Of a stretch of 7,748 nt of DNA, positions 1 through 6,825 are shown piece by piece (position 1 is the first letter of the stretch; each line of letters starts with the position of its first letter). The DNA is from an uncultured Bacteroidaceae bacterium (GTDB lineage: Bacteria > Bacteroidota > Bacteroidia > Bacteroidales > Bacteroidaceae). The position numbers and the translations under genes were made by a program. The notes under the pieces are model-generated. The model saw nothing but the letters and a program-made list of their open reading frames with translations. It was not told where the DNA came from and made no database searches. The stretch is taken from contig CAJGCJ010000092.1 of the NCBI GenBank assembly GCA_904501775.1, positions 1 to 7,748 on the forward strand. The letters are read 5' to 3'.

Positions 1-2
1 AA

Positions 3-188
3 GAAACTCATTTATGGGGTGAACTTTGTAAAAAAAATATTGAAACATTTATAGATGAAGGAGAAAAACGTCAAGACAGTGAATACGATTACGACATATC
101 ACCTTCAAAAATAGTTATGAATTTCTCCCAAATTAAATCTTTACTCAAGAATGCTGGTTGGAATTGGGATAAAGCAAGCCAACTTTAA
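3..188 (+). CDS. C-terminal fragment of an unrecognised protein (5' end outside window)
   Basis: An open frame runs from the window edge through 61 sense codons to TAA at 186-188. The other five frames are all closed by stops within this stretch, so this is the only one that can be coding. The fragment is charged and rich in Lys, Glu and Asp, and ends with a Trp-containing tail (GWNWDKASQL). There is no membrane segment and no motif I can assign to a family. Base composition is clearly more AT-rich than the genes downstream, with codons such as AAA, ATT, TTA and GAA dominating, which could mean a gene of different origin. The gap to the next gene is 41 bp with no hairpin, so co-transcription with it is possible. 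Function unknown. Confidence 0.7.
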   Translation, partial: ETHLWGELCKKNIETFIDEGEKRQDSEYDYDISPSKIVMNFSQIKSLLKNAGWNWDKASQL

Positions 189-229
189 GTACTACTGATT
201 AAACAAAACATACATTAACCATAAGAACT

Positions 230-697
230 ATGACAACCGAAACACCCATATTGAACGCACACAACAAACAGGAAGCAGGCGACATGCACACAGTTGAGCA
301 CATTCTGAACCAGACAATGATACGTATGTTCGGTTGCGAGAGGAGCCGTAACGCACACATAGAGCGCAAGAAGAGCAAGTGCGACTACAAGCTGTTAACG
401 ATGCCAAGCGAAGAGCAGATTGCTGCAATAGAAAACGAGGTAAACAAAGTAATTGAGCAGAACATGCCTGTTACAATAGAATATTGTACACGCGAGAACG
501 TGCCGGCCGGTGTCGACCTGACAAAGCTACCCGACGACGCAAGCGATACTTTGCGGATTGTGCGTGTAGGCGACTACGATACATGCGCATGTATTGGCAC
601 GCATGTTGAGAACACAAGCGAGATTGGTAAATTCAGAATCATAAGCCATAGTTACGAGAACGGGACTCTGCGCCTTCGATTCAAACTGGAGAGATAG
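230..697 (+). CDS. AlaX-like tRNA-editing (threonyl/alanyl-tRNA synthetase second additional domain) protein
   Basis: The 155-residue protein consists of essentially one editing domain of the kind found in alanyl- and threonyl-tRNA synthetases. Two paired metal-binding signatures are visible: H20-TVE-H24 near the N terminus and C121-IGT-H125 near the C terminus. These match the HxxxH and CxxxH Zn ligands of free-standing AlaX proteins, which hydrolyse mischarged Ser- or Gly-tRNA(Ala) in the cytoplasm. The second motif reads CACIGTH rather than the common CGGTH, but C121 and H125 keep the right spacing. There is no aminoacylation domain, so it would act in trans. The ATG at 230 was chosen because it gives a normal lead-in before HxxxH. 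The ATG at 284 (Met19) lies right against that motif and would leave almost nothing before it. The family is clear; the exact tRNA substrate is inference. Confidence 0.88.
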   Translation: MTTETPILNAHNKQEAGDMHTVEHILNQTMIRMFGCERSRNAHIERKKSKCDYKLLTMPSEEQIAAIENEVNKVIEQNMPVTIEYCTRENVPAGVDLTKLPDDASDTLRIVRVGDYDTCACIGTHVENTSEIGKFRIISHSYENGTLRLRFKLER

Positions 698-936
698 CAT
701 TTCATAAAAAAAATAAAATTCCACTATACTGTAGAACATTGATTGCGTCTTGTGCATTATACATGTACAACGGCGCCGCAGCAGCAACGGCAACAAGCTA
801 AACACTCTGCCGAGATTGTGCGATTTGCGATGGTTCCTGCATACATCGAGAATCTGTTTCTTGCCTCTACGCTGCGGCCCGTTATGTCAAAGGAGTGAAT
901 TTGATAACATGTATAACCCCAAAAACAACAAGAGCA
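698..936 (+). other. Gene-poor gap upstream of Hsp20
   Basis: This 239-bp stretch has no ORF I would call a gene. It begins AT-rich (about 698-735) and becomes GC-richer from about 770. Small palindromes occur at 760-767 (tacatgta) and 771-778 (cggcgccg). I found no clear rho-independent terminator for the AlaX-like gene and no convincing -33/-7 promoter for hsp20. The closest -7 candidate is TGAATTTG at 896-903, one mismatch from TAnnTTTG, without a good -33 partner. The Hsp20 frame is open back to the TAA at 799-801, with no ATG before 937. AAAGGAG at 889-895 resembles a Shine-Dalgarno sequence but is not placed for either the GTG at 895 or the ATG at 937. Confidence 0.5.
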
Positions 937-1437
937 ATGAGTTTACCAGCAAAACGTGGCACATCGCAAGGATGGATCCCAAGTATTTTCAATGATTTCT
1001 TCAGCAACGAGTGGTTGATGCGCAACAATGCGACAGCGCCTGCTATTAACGTGTTCGAATGTGAGAAGCGATACACCGTTGAAGTTGCAGCCCCCGGAAT
1101 GACAAAAGATGACTTTGCCATAAACCTGAATAGCGAAAACAACCTCACCATTTCAATGGAGAAGAACTGCAGCTGCAAAGAGGGCAAGTGTTGCGATGAC
1201 AAGGCCGACAACAAGGAGAAGGAGGATAACAAGAACGAGAGTGGCGAAGAGCATAAGGGACGTTACCTGCGTCGCGAATTCTCATACACCAAGTTCCAGC
1301 AGACACTCATCTTACCCGATGATATTGACACTACAAAGATTGAGGCAAAGATGGCAAACGGTGTACTGAAAATCATGATACCTAAGAAACAGCCGTTAGA
1401 ACCTCAACAGAAGAGCAGAACAATTGCCATTGGATAA
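937..1437 (+). CDS. Hsp20 / alpha-crystallin family small heat-shock chaperone
   Basis: This 166-residue protein is an ATP-independent holdase that binds unfolding proteins in the cytoplasm as an oligomer. The N-terminal arm has the WIPSIFNDFF segment (residues 13-22) I associate with Bacteroidota Hsp20. The alpha-crystallin domain covers about 34-150 and includes VEVAAPGM (48-55), YLRREFSYTKFQQTLILP (110-127) and the family AxxxnGvL motif at A137-L144. The tail holds an I-x-I motif (I163, I165) used for oligomer docking. Between about residues 76 and 108 is an unusually long charged loop with four cysteines (C78, C80, C85, C86). The ATG at 937 is preferred because it directly precedes the conserved N-terminal arm and follows an A-rich leader. 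A GTG at 895 would add 14 residues that do not resemble the family. Usually heat- or stress-induced; no control site is visible here. Confidence 0.92.
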   Translation: MSLPAKRGTSQGWIPSIFNDFFSNEWLMRNNATAPAINVFECEKRYTVEVAAPGMTKDDFAINLNSENNLTISMEKNCSCKEGKCCDDKADNKEKEDNKNESGEEHKGRYLRREFSYTKFQQTLILPDDIDTTKIEAKMANGVLKIMIPKKQPLEPQQKSRTIAIG

Positions 1438-1443
1438 TTTTCG

Positions 1444-1480
1444 TGAGTGTGCAGCATGCTGCACACTCATAAATATTTTT
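1444..1480 (+). terminator. Perfect 26-bp palindrome after hsp20, probable terminator
   Basis: Positions 1444-1469 form a perfect inverted repeat (TGAGTGTGCAGCA and its complement), starting 7 bp after the hsp20 stop. It can fold to a stem of about 11 bp. The T-rich tract (TATTTTT, 1474-1480) begins a few bases after the stem, so it is a weaker match to an intrinsic terminator than those at 2890 or 6523. It also lies about 40-65 bp upstream of the transporter's -7 element, so an operator role for a dimeric regulator cannot be excluded. Confidence 0.6.
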
Positions 1481-1507
1481 ATTGATAGATAGTTGAAATT
1501 AATGTTG

Positions 1508-1515
1508 TATCTTCG
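1508..1515 (+). promoter_or_regulatory. Putative -7 promoter element of the dicarboxylate transporter gene
   Basis: TATCTTCG matches the Bacteroidota -7 consensus TAnnTTTG with one mismatch and is followed by CAC, as is common at these promoters. It would place the transcript start near 1520 and give a leader of about 30 nt before the ATG at 1550. The -33 side is weak: TTG at 1482-1484 is 23 bp away, a little long, and TTG at 1493-1495 is too close. Confidence 0.5.
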
Positions 1516-1549
1516 CACAAGTAAAGAACTAAAATATTAACCACATACA

Positions 1550-2851
1550 ATGATAATACAACTGCTGTTTGTTCTCACTGCTATAATCATCGGTGCCCGT
1601 CTGGGCGGCATTGGATTAGGCGTGATGGGCGGTATTGGTCTTGCCATACTGACATTCGTGTTCGGTCTGCAGCCCACCAGCCCACCAATTGATGTAATGC
1701 TTATGATTGCCGCCGTAATATCGGCTGCATCGTGCATGCAGGCTGCAGGCGGCCTCGACTATATGGTTATGATTGCCGAGCGAATTCTGCGCCGCAACCC
1801 TGCACACATCACCATTCTTGCCCCTATAGTAACCTACACGCTTACTTTCCTTGCCGGAACAGGCCATGTAGCCTACTCGGTACTGCCTGTCATTGCCGAG
1901 GTTGCAACAGATAGCAAAGTGCGTCCCGAAAGGCCATTGGGAATATCGGTGATAGCATCGCAGCAGGGCATTACGGCAAGCCCTATCTCTGCTGCAACGG
2001 TGGCATTGCTGGGTCTTCTGGCAGGATATAACATTGAACTCTTCGATATACTCAAGATATGTATACCTGCCACCATCATCGGTATACTTGCAGGTGCATT
2101 GTATTCGATGCGCGTGGGCAAGGAGCTTGTCGACGACCCCGAATATCAGCGCCGTTTAAAGGATGGAACAATAGACGGCAAACACCTTAAGAGCATCACT
2201 GTAAAGAGCATGGCAAAGGCCAAGATTTCGGTTGCAATATTCTTGGGGGCAACACTGCTTATTGTGATGTTCGGTTCTATTCCCTCATTACGCCCCACCT
2301 TTGGCGATACCACGATAGGTATGCCGGTGCTCATTGAGATACTGATGCTTTGCGCAGCTGCCCTCATATTGATAGCAACACGCACCAATGGAATAGAGGC
2401 AAGCAAAGGAAACATATTCCCCGCAGGCATGCAGGCTGTAATAGCAATTTTTGGAATAGCATGGATGGGAGACACATTCATAAACGGCAACATAGCACAG
2501 CTCACCGACAGCATAAGAAGCCTTGTGACACAGATGCCTTGGCTTTTCGGCATTGCACTGTTCATCATGTCGATATTGCTATATAGCCAAGCGGCAACAA
2601 TACGTGCCATCGCTCCATTGGGAATTGCTTTAGGCATATCGCCTATGATGATGATAGCACTGTTCCCGGCGGTGAACGGATATTTCTTTATTCCCAACTA
2701 CCCCACTGTAGTTGCAGCCATTAACTTCGACCGCACAGGAACAACAGGAATAGGAAAATGGATTCTTAACCATTCGTTCATGATGCCGGGACTTATAACC
2801 ACTATTGTTTCAATAGCTACAGGACTGTTACTTATACAGATTATACAATAG
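1550..2851 (+). CDS. dcuA: Anaerobic C4-dicarboxylate transporter, DcuA-like
   Basis: The 433-residue hydrophobic protein has many membrane segments along its whole length and belongs to the Dcu carriers of the inner membrane. These exchange or take up fumarate, malate, aspartate and succinate during anaerobic growth. Family-typical stretches include GARLGGIGLGVMGGIG (15-30), AAGGLDYM (65-72), ILAPIVTYTLTFLAGTGH (89-106), ITASPISAA (141-149), LLYSQAAT (343-350) and FDRTGTTGIGKWILNHSF (393-410). The length equals that of E. coli DcuA as I remember it. VDDPEYQRRLKDG (194-206), GDTF (307-310) and NYPTVVAAI (383-391) are closer to DcuA than DcuB. The TxxxD pair I recall as needed for DcuB's sensory role is absent here (N383, V387). 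The gene has its own promoter and terminator and is monocistronic. The family is certain; DcuA versus DcuB, and the transport direction, are inference. Confidence 0.92.
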   Translation: MIIQLLFVLTAIIIGARLGGIGLGVMGGIGLAILTFVFGLQPTSPPIDVMLMIAAVISAASCMQAAGGLDYMVMIAERILRRNPAHITILAPIVTYTLTFLAGTGHVAYSVLPVIAEVATDSKVRPERPLGISVIASQQGITASPISAATVALLGLLAGYNIELFDILKICIPATIIGILAGALYSMRVGKELVDDPEYQRRLKDGTIDGKHLKSITVKSMAKAKISVAIFLGATLLIVMFGSIPSLRPTFGDTTIGMPVLIEILMLCAAALILIATRTNGIEASKGNIFPAGMQAVIAIFGIAWMGDTFINGNIAQLTDSIRSLVTQMPWLFGIALFIMSILLYSQAATIRAIAPLGIALGISPMMMIALFPAVNGYFFIPNYPTVVAAINFDRTGTTGIGKWILNHSFMMPGLITTIVSIATGLLLIQIIQ

Positions 2852-2889
2852 CCCAAAAGGAAAAGAAAAAGATGATATAGACAGCATTG

Positions 2890-2928
2890 AGATACAGAAA
2901 GGCGTGCCTTTCTGTATCTTCTTTTTTT
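2890..2928 (+). terminator. Rho-independent terminator of the transporter gene
   Basis: A perfect 13-bp stem pairs 2890-2902 (AGATACAGAAAGG) with 2907-2919 around a CGTG tetraloop. A T-tract (TTCTTTTTTT, 2919-2928) follows at once. It starts 39 bp after the dcuA stop codon. Confidence 0.93.
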
Positions 2929-2937
2929 GCAAATCGG

Positions 2938-2974
2938 AAAAGCCAATTTTAGAGCTCTTAAAATTGGCTTTTTT
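2938..2974 (+). terminator. Second hairpin in tandem, terminator-like
   Basis: A 14-bp perfect stem pairs 2938-2951 (AAAAGCCAATTTTA) with 2959-2972 around the loop GAGCTCT. T residues run to 2974. It follows the first terminator by only 9 bp. It may be a back-up terminator. Because its right arm contains the likely -33 element of the next gene, it could instead act on that promoter. Confidence 0.75.
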
Positions 2975-2995
2975 AATTGTTTTTCACTATTTTTG
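2964..2995 (+). promoter_or_regulatory. Bacteroidota-type promoter for the acyltransferase-hexosaminidase unit
   Basis: TATTTTTG at 2988-2995 is an exact match to the -7 consensus TAnnTTTG. A TTG at 2964-2966 lies 21 bp upstream, near the expected -33 spacing. The predicted transcript start is near 3000-3005, leaving a leader of roughly 30 nt before the ATG at 3032. The -33 element is inside the second hairpin's right arm. Confidence 0.7.
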
Positions 2996-3031
2996 CAGAT
3001 AGTGCCCTTTATACACAAAAAGCAGTGACAA

Positions 3032-4168
3032 ATGAGCGAAAAGCATAACATAGGATGGATAGACGTGTTGCGCATAGCAGCATGTTTCATGGTTGTATTT
3101 GCCCATTGCTGCGACCCCTTTGTGGCACAGTTCGACAACAACCGCGAGATGTTCCTCACGGGAGTATTTGCAGGCAGCCTCACACGCCCATGCGTTCCTC
3201 TATTCGTAATGATGACAGCAGTACTGCTCCTGCCAATAAAGAATGAGGAGAGCGCTGCATCGTTCTATAAAAAGAGAATAGGACGCATAGCTATTCCGCT
3301 TGTATTCTGGTCAATAGCATTGCCCGTACTTACATATATATATTTTGCCCACATAAACCCGGAGACACAAAACATGCAGTTATCGGCTGACGCCTACACT
3401 GCCGCTTCACTCACCGACAAACTGTATACATTCATCTTCAACTTCAATTTCGACACTACCCCACTGTGGTATCTCTATATGCTCATTGGCCTGTATATTA
3501 TAATGCCTATTGTCGGCAGCTGGCTGCAGCAGGCTACAAAAAAGGATATAAGAACAGTGCTATACATTTGGGGAGCTACACTTTTCATGCCCTACATAAG
3601 CATGGTTGCCCCCATGCTCGGATACACAGGCAACTATGGCAACATGGGACTGTTGGGAGTGTGTGACTGGAATGTATACGGCACATTCTACTACATCTCG
3701 GGCTTTGTAGGATATGTCATTCTTGCCTACTACCTGAACAGATACCCACTTGAATGGAGTTGGCAAAAGATAGCAACTGTATGCACCCCCTTGTTCCTGC
3801 TTGGATATGCAATAACTTCAATAGGATACATCATAACAAACAACTATTTCCCAGGCAACTACGCATATCTTGAAATTCTATGGTACTTCACCGGAATAAA
3901 CGTGTTCATGATGACCTTCCCCATATTTGTAATATTCCGCAAGCTGTCAATAAAGCCAAGCAAACGTCTGTCGCAGATGGCATCACTCACATTCGGAATA
4001 TACCTTTGCCATTTTGTATTCACATTCATAAGTTACGACATATTTGACACAGCTGCATTGCCCTATCTGCTGCGCATAATACTGGCTACTGCAACCACGT
4101 TTACTGTAAGCGCATGCCTTGTGTGGGTGATGTCAAAGAACAAAGCAACAAAAATTCTTATAAAATAA
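3032..4168 (+). CDS. Membrane acyltransferase, acyltransferase-3 (OafA/WecH-like) family
   Basis: The 378-residue integral membrane protein has roughly ten hydrophobic segments. It starts with the family hallmark: WIDVLRIAACFMVVFAH (residues 9-25), where R14 and H25 are the conserved Arg and His of the first helix. Other family-like features are PLFVMMTAVLLLP (56-68), LWYLYMLIGLYIIMPI (145-160) and FGIYLCHFVF (321-330). Members move acyl groups, often acetyl from acetyl-CoA, onto sugars of surface polysaccharides, peptidoglycan or other envelope glycans. The acceptor here cannot be read from the sequence. The ATG at 3032 follows an exact -7 element and an A-rich leader, and there is no Shine-Dalgarno sequence. 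The stop lies 24 bp before the hexosaminidase gene with no terminator between, so the two are probably co-transcribed. The family is confident; the substrate is unknown. Confidence 0.9.
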   Translation: MSEKHNIGWIDVLRIAACFMVVFAHCCDPFVAQFDNNREMFLTGVFAGSLTRPCVPLFVMMTAVLLLPIKNEESAASFYKKRIGRIAIPLVFWSIALPVLTYIYFAHINPETQNMQLSADAYTAASLTDKLYTFIFNFNFDTTPLWYLYMLIGLYIIMPIVGSWLQQATKKDIRTVLYIWGATLFMPYISMVAPMLGYTGNYGNMGLLGVCDWNVYGTFYYISGFVGYVILAYYLNRYPLEWSWQKIATVCTPLFLLGYAITSIGYIITNNYFPGNYAYLEILWYFTGINVFMMTFPIFVIFRKLSIKPSKRLSQMASLTFGIYLCHFVFTFISYDIFDTAALPYLLRIILATATTFTVSACLVWVMSKNKATKILIK

Positions 4169-4192
4169 CCTTTAACTAATTAACACACATTT

Positions 4193-6502
4193 ATGAAAAA
4201 ATTATTCGGATTTCTATTTCTATGCTGTGGTCTACTCGCATGCAGTGAGAGTACACCCGTTGCAGACTTCCGCGTAGTGCCCCTACCTCAGGAAGTAACA
4301 GAAACAGATGGCGGTGAGTTCACACTCAGCAGCAAGACAGCTGTTGTTTACCCACAAGGCAACGATGTAATGAAACGCAACGCAGAGTTTCTTGCAGAGT
4401 ATGTAAAGGAGGTAACAGGTATCGAGTTGAAAGTAACAGATTCTGCGAAAGAGAATGCTGTTACATTGGCTGTAGGCGAGGTTGAAAACCCCGAGGGTTA
4501 TAACCTTACCGTGAACAGCAACGGTGTTACCATCACAGGTAGCGAGGCTGGTGTATTCTACGGAATACAGACATTGCGCAAGGCTCTCCCCGTAGAGGCA
4601 TGCAGCAAGGTTGTGCTTCCCGCAGTGAACATCAACGACTACCCCCGTTTCTCTTATCGTGGAACTCACCTCGACGTATCTCGCCACTTCTTCAACAAGG
4701 AGGAGATCAAGCGTCTTATCGACATGTTGGCTTTGCACAACATTAACCGTTTCCACTGGCACCTTACCGACGATCAGGGCTGGCGTATCGAAATCAAGAA
4801 ATATCCCAAGCTGACAACTGTTGGTGCTTACCGTAACGAAACTGTCATAGGCCGTAACTCGGGCGAATATGACGGTGTAGAATACGGTCCTTACTTCTAT
4901 ACACAGGACGACTGCCGCGAGATTGTAAAGTATGCAGCAGAGCGTCACATCACAGTAATCCCCGAGATTGACCTTCCCGGACACATGCAGGCAGCAGTAG
5001 CAGCATATCCCGAGTACGGTTGTACAGGTGGTCCTTACGAAGTGTGGAAAATGTGGGGTGTATCAACACATGTACTTTGCGCAGGTAACGACGCTACACT
5101 ATCGTTCATCGAGGACGTGCTTAGCGAGGTTATCGAGGTATTCCCCTCAGAGTATATCCACATTGGTGGTGACGAATGTCCCAAAGACCAATGGCAGATA
5201 TGCCCCAAGTGCCAGGCACGCATAAAGCAGCTTGGTCTCAAGAGCGACAGCAAGCATAGCGCCGAGATGTATTTGCAGAGCTTCGTTATCTCACATGCCG
5301 AGAAGTTCCTCAACAGCAAGGGACGTCAGATTATCGGTTGGGACGAGATTCTCGAAGGTGGTCTTGCACCCAACGCAACTGTACACTCATGGCGTGGTGT
5401 TGCAGGTGGTATCGAGGCTGCAAAGCAAGGTCACAACTGCATCATGTCGCCCAACAGCCACTTATACTTCGACTACTATCAGACAAAGTATGTTGATGAC
5501 GAGCCCCTTTGCATCGGTGGTTATGTACCTGTTGAGAAGGTTTATGAGTATGAGCCCGTTGACAGCTCACTTACCGTAGAGGAGCAGAAATATATCATCG
5601 GCGTACAGGCTAACTTGTGGACCGAGTATGTACCCGACTTCCAGCGTGTAGAGTACATGTTGCTGCCCCGTATGGCAGCCCTTGCCGAGATTCAGTGGAC
5701 AAAACCCGAGAAGAAGGACTACGAGAACTTCAAGAAGCGTCTGTTGTCTCTCACCGACATCTACGACATGAAGCAGTACAACTATGCAAAGCACCTCTTC
5801 GAGGTTGTTGCAGAATTCTCTACAGACACCGAGAAGAACGCCGTAATGGTTAACCTCAGCACAATTGATAACACTCCTATCTACTACACAGTGGATGGCA
5901 GTGAGCCTACAACAGCATCGACTCTTTACACCGAGCCCGTAGCTATTAAAGAGGCATGCACATTCAAGGCAAAAGGTATAGCCAAAGACCGCGAGACAAA
6001 GGTATTTGTCGAGAACATCATATTCAACAAGGCAACAGCACATCCTATCACATTGCTGCAGCCCACAAACCAGTACTACCACTTCGACGGTCCTTTGACA
6101 CTCGTCGATGGTCTTATCGGCAGCCCCAACTATCGCACAGGCCGTTGGCTCGGTTTCAGCGAGAACGACTTTGAGGCTGTAATCGACCTTGGCTCAGAGC
6201 AGGAGATTTCATCTGTTACCGTAAACACAAGTGTTAACAAGGAAGACTGGGTATTCGGTGCACGCGGTGTTGTGGTATCTGTTTCAAACGACGGCAAGGA
6301 GTACAAGGAGGTTGCAAACGAGAAGTATCCCGAGATGAAGAAAGAGGATGCTGACAAAATCTACACACACAAGCTCGACTTTACAGCAGCACAGACACGC
6401 TATGTTAAGGTTAAGGTTCTTGTTGAGGCATCAATGCCCAAGTGGCACGGTGCAGCAGGCAAGAGATCGTTCTTGTTTGTTGACGAAGTTATCGTTGAAT
6501 AA
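4193..6502 (+). CDS. GH20 beta-N-acetylhexosaminidase lipoprotein
   Basis: The 769-residue enzyme removes terminal beta-linked GlcNAc or GalNAc from glycans. The signal peptide ends in a lipobox, L14-L15-A16-C17, so it is lipid-anchored to the envelope. Residues after C17 (SES) are only weakly acidic, so export to the outer face is uncertain. A GH20b-type N-domain (about 25-150) precedes the catalytic barrel (about 151-505). Visible there are RGTHLDVSRHF (156-166), FHWHLTDDQGWR (187-198), the catalytic pair D327-E328 in HIGGDE, and substrate-pocket tryptophans near W383, W400 and W476. These fit the substrate-assisted mechanism. After the barrel come a chitobiase C-terminal-like module with YYTVDGSEPT (564-573) and a probable F5/8-type C (CBM32-like) domain (about 620-769). 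Codon use leans more to CGT, ATC and GGT than in the acyltransferase gene upstream, suggesting higher expression. It is intact and likely second in its operon. Confidence 0.95.
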   Translation: MKKLFGFLFLCCGLLACSESTPVADFRVVPLPQEVTETDGGEFTLSSKTAVVYPQGNDVMKRNAEFLAEYVKEVTGIELKVTDSAKENAVTLAVGEVENPEGYNLTVNSNGVTITGSEAGVFYGIQTLRKALPVEACSKVVLPAVNINDYPRFSYRGTHLDVSRHFFNKEEIKRLIDMLALHNINRFHWHLTDDQGWRIEIKKYPKLTTVGAYRNETVIGRNSGEYDGVEYGPYFYTQDDCREIVKYAAERHITVIPEIDLPGHMQAAVAAYPEYGCTGGPYEVWKMWGVSTHVLCAGNDATLSFIEDVLSEVIEVFPSEYIHIGGDECPKDQWQICPKCQARIKQLGLKSDSKHSAEMYLQSFVISHAEKFLNSKGRQIIGWDEILEGGLAPNATVHSWRGVAGGIEAAKQGHNCIMSPNSHLYFDYYQTKYVDDEPLCIGGYVPVEKVYEYEPVDSSLTVEEQKYIIGVQANLWTEYVPDFQRVEYMLLPRMAALAEIQWTKPEKKDYENFKKRLLSLTDIYDMKQYNYAKHLFEVVAEFSTDTEKNAVMVNLSTIDNTPIYYTVDGSEPTTASTLYTEPVAIKEACTFKAKGIAKDRETKVFVENIIFNKATAHPITLLQPTNQYYHFDGPLTLVDGLIGSPNYRTGRWLGFSENDFEAVIDLGSEQEISSVTVNTSVNKEDWVFGARGVVVSVSNDGKEYKEVANEKYPEMKKEDADKIYTHKLDFTAAQTRYVKVKVLVEASMPKWHGAAGKRSFLFVDEVIVE

Positions 6503-6522
6503 TATCTTCTAAGACATAAATT

Positions 6523-6558
6523 AAAAAAGTGTATGCACCTCGGTGCATACACTTTTTT
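6523..6558 (+). terminator. Rho-independent terminator after the hexosaminidase gene
   Basis: A 10-bp stem pairs GTGTATGCAC (6529-6538) with 6543-6552 around a CTCG tetraloop. It is flanked by A6 (6523-6528) and T6 (6553-6558), which extend the pairing to 16 bp. The A/T flanks make it able to work in both directions, so it also backs up the convergent minus-strand gene. Confidence 0.93.
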
Positions 6559-6770
6559 ATTATACCTCGTTGCTACCCCACTACTTTATATCCTTTATTA
6601 CTGCGCAGATAATCTACAGGAATTTACGATTCCTTATCACTTGCATTGATTCATACAGACAACTCTTTTGGGAGGTTACTCAATACCATACAACAACTGT
6701 GTCTGACTAAAAGGAGCAGATCGGTGTTACGCTTGTCACCGGAACTCTCATTTGCATTTTTGAATAGCAC
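6559..6770. other. Gap between two convergent terminators, no supported gene
   Basis: This 212-bp stretch separates the hexosaminidase terminator from that of the minus-strand nitroreductase. The only sizeable open frame starts at a TTG (6646), runs antisense into the nitroreductase 3' end and has no recognisable leader. Two small inverted repeats are visible: AGGAAT/ATTCCT (6618-6623 with 6629-6634) and a 5-bp CGGTG/CACCG pair near 6722-6741. I see no RNA gene or mobile-element ends. It may be plain spacer or a decayed sequence. Confidence 0.45.
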
Positions 6771-6802
6771 AAAAAATATCCCTTATGTATTCATAAGGGA
6801 TA
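6771..6802 (-). terminator. Rho-independent terminator of the nitroreductase gene
   Basis: On the minus strand an 11-bp perfect stem (TATCCCTTATG with its complement, plus-strand 6777-6787 and 6792-6802) closes a 4-nt loop. It is followed directly by TTTTTT (plus-strand A6, 6771-6776). It starts 23 bp beyond the stop codon of the nitroreductase. Confidence 0.92.
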
Positions 6803-6825
6803 GAGAAAATAAGATATATCAAATA

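Noticed and set aside
895..936. GTG start at 895 giving a longer Hsp20
   Set aside because: The added 14 residues do not look like an Hsp20 arm, and the AAAGGAG runs into the GTG itself, leaving no spacing. The ATG at 937 directly precedes the conserved WIPSIFNDFF region.
750..995. Plus-strand 81-codon open frame across the gap and into hsp20
   Set aside because: It overlaps the hsp20 start in another frame, is Arg/Cys-rich with no family resemblance and has no leader signal.
2146..2697. Long minus-strand frame (183 codons) opposite the dicarboxylate transporter
   Set aside because: It lies fully inside a gene with clear family motifs, and its Met/Ile-rich composition mirrors the opposite strand's codons.
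4283..4984. Long minus-strand frame (233 codons) opposite the hexosaminidase gene
   Set aside because: It is antisense to conserved GH20 sequence, with no motif, promoter or terminator of its own.
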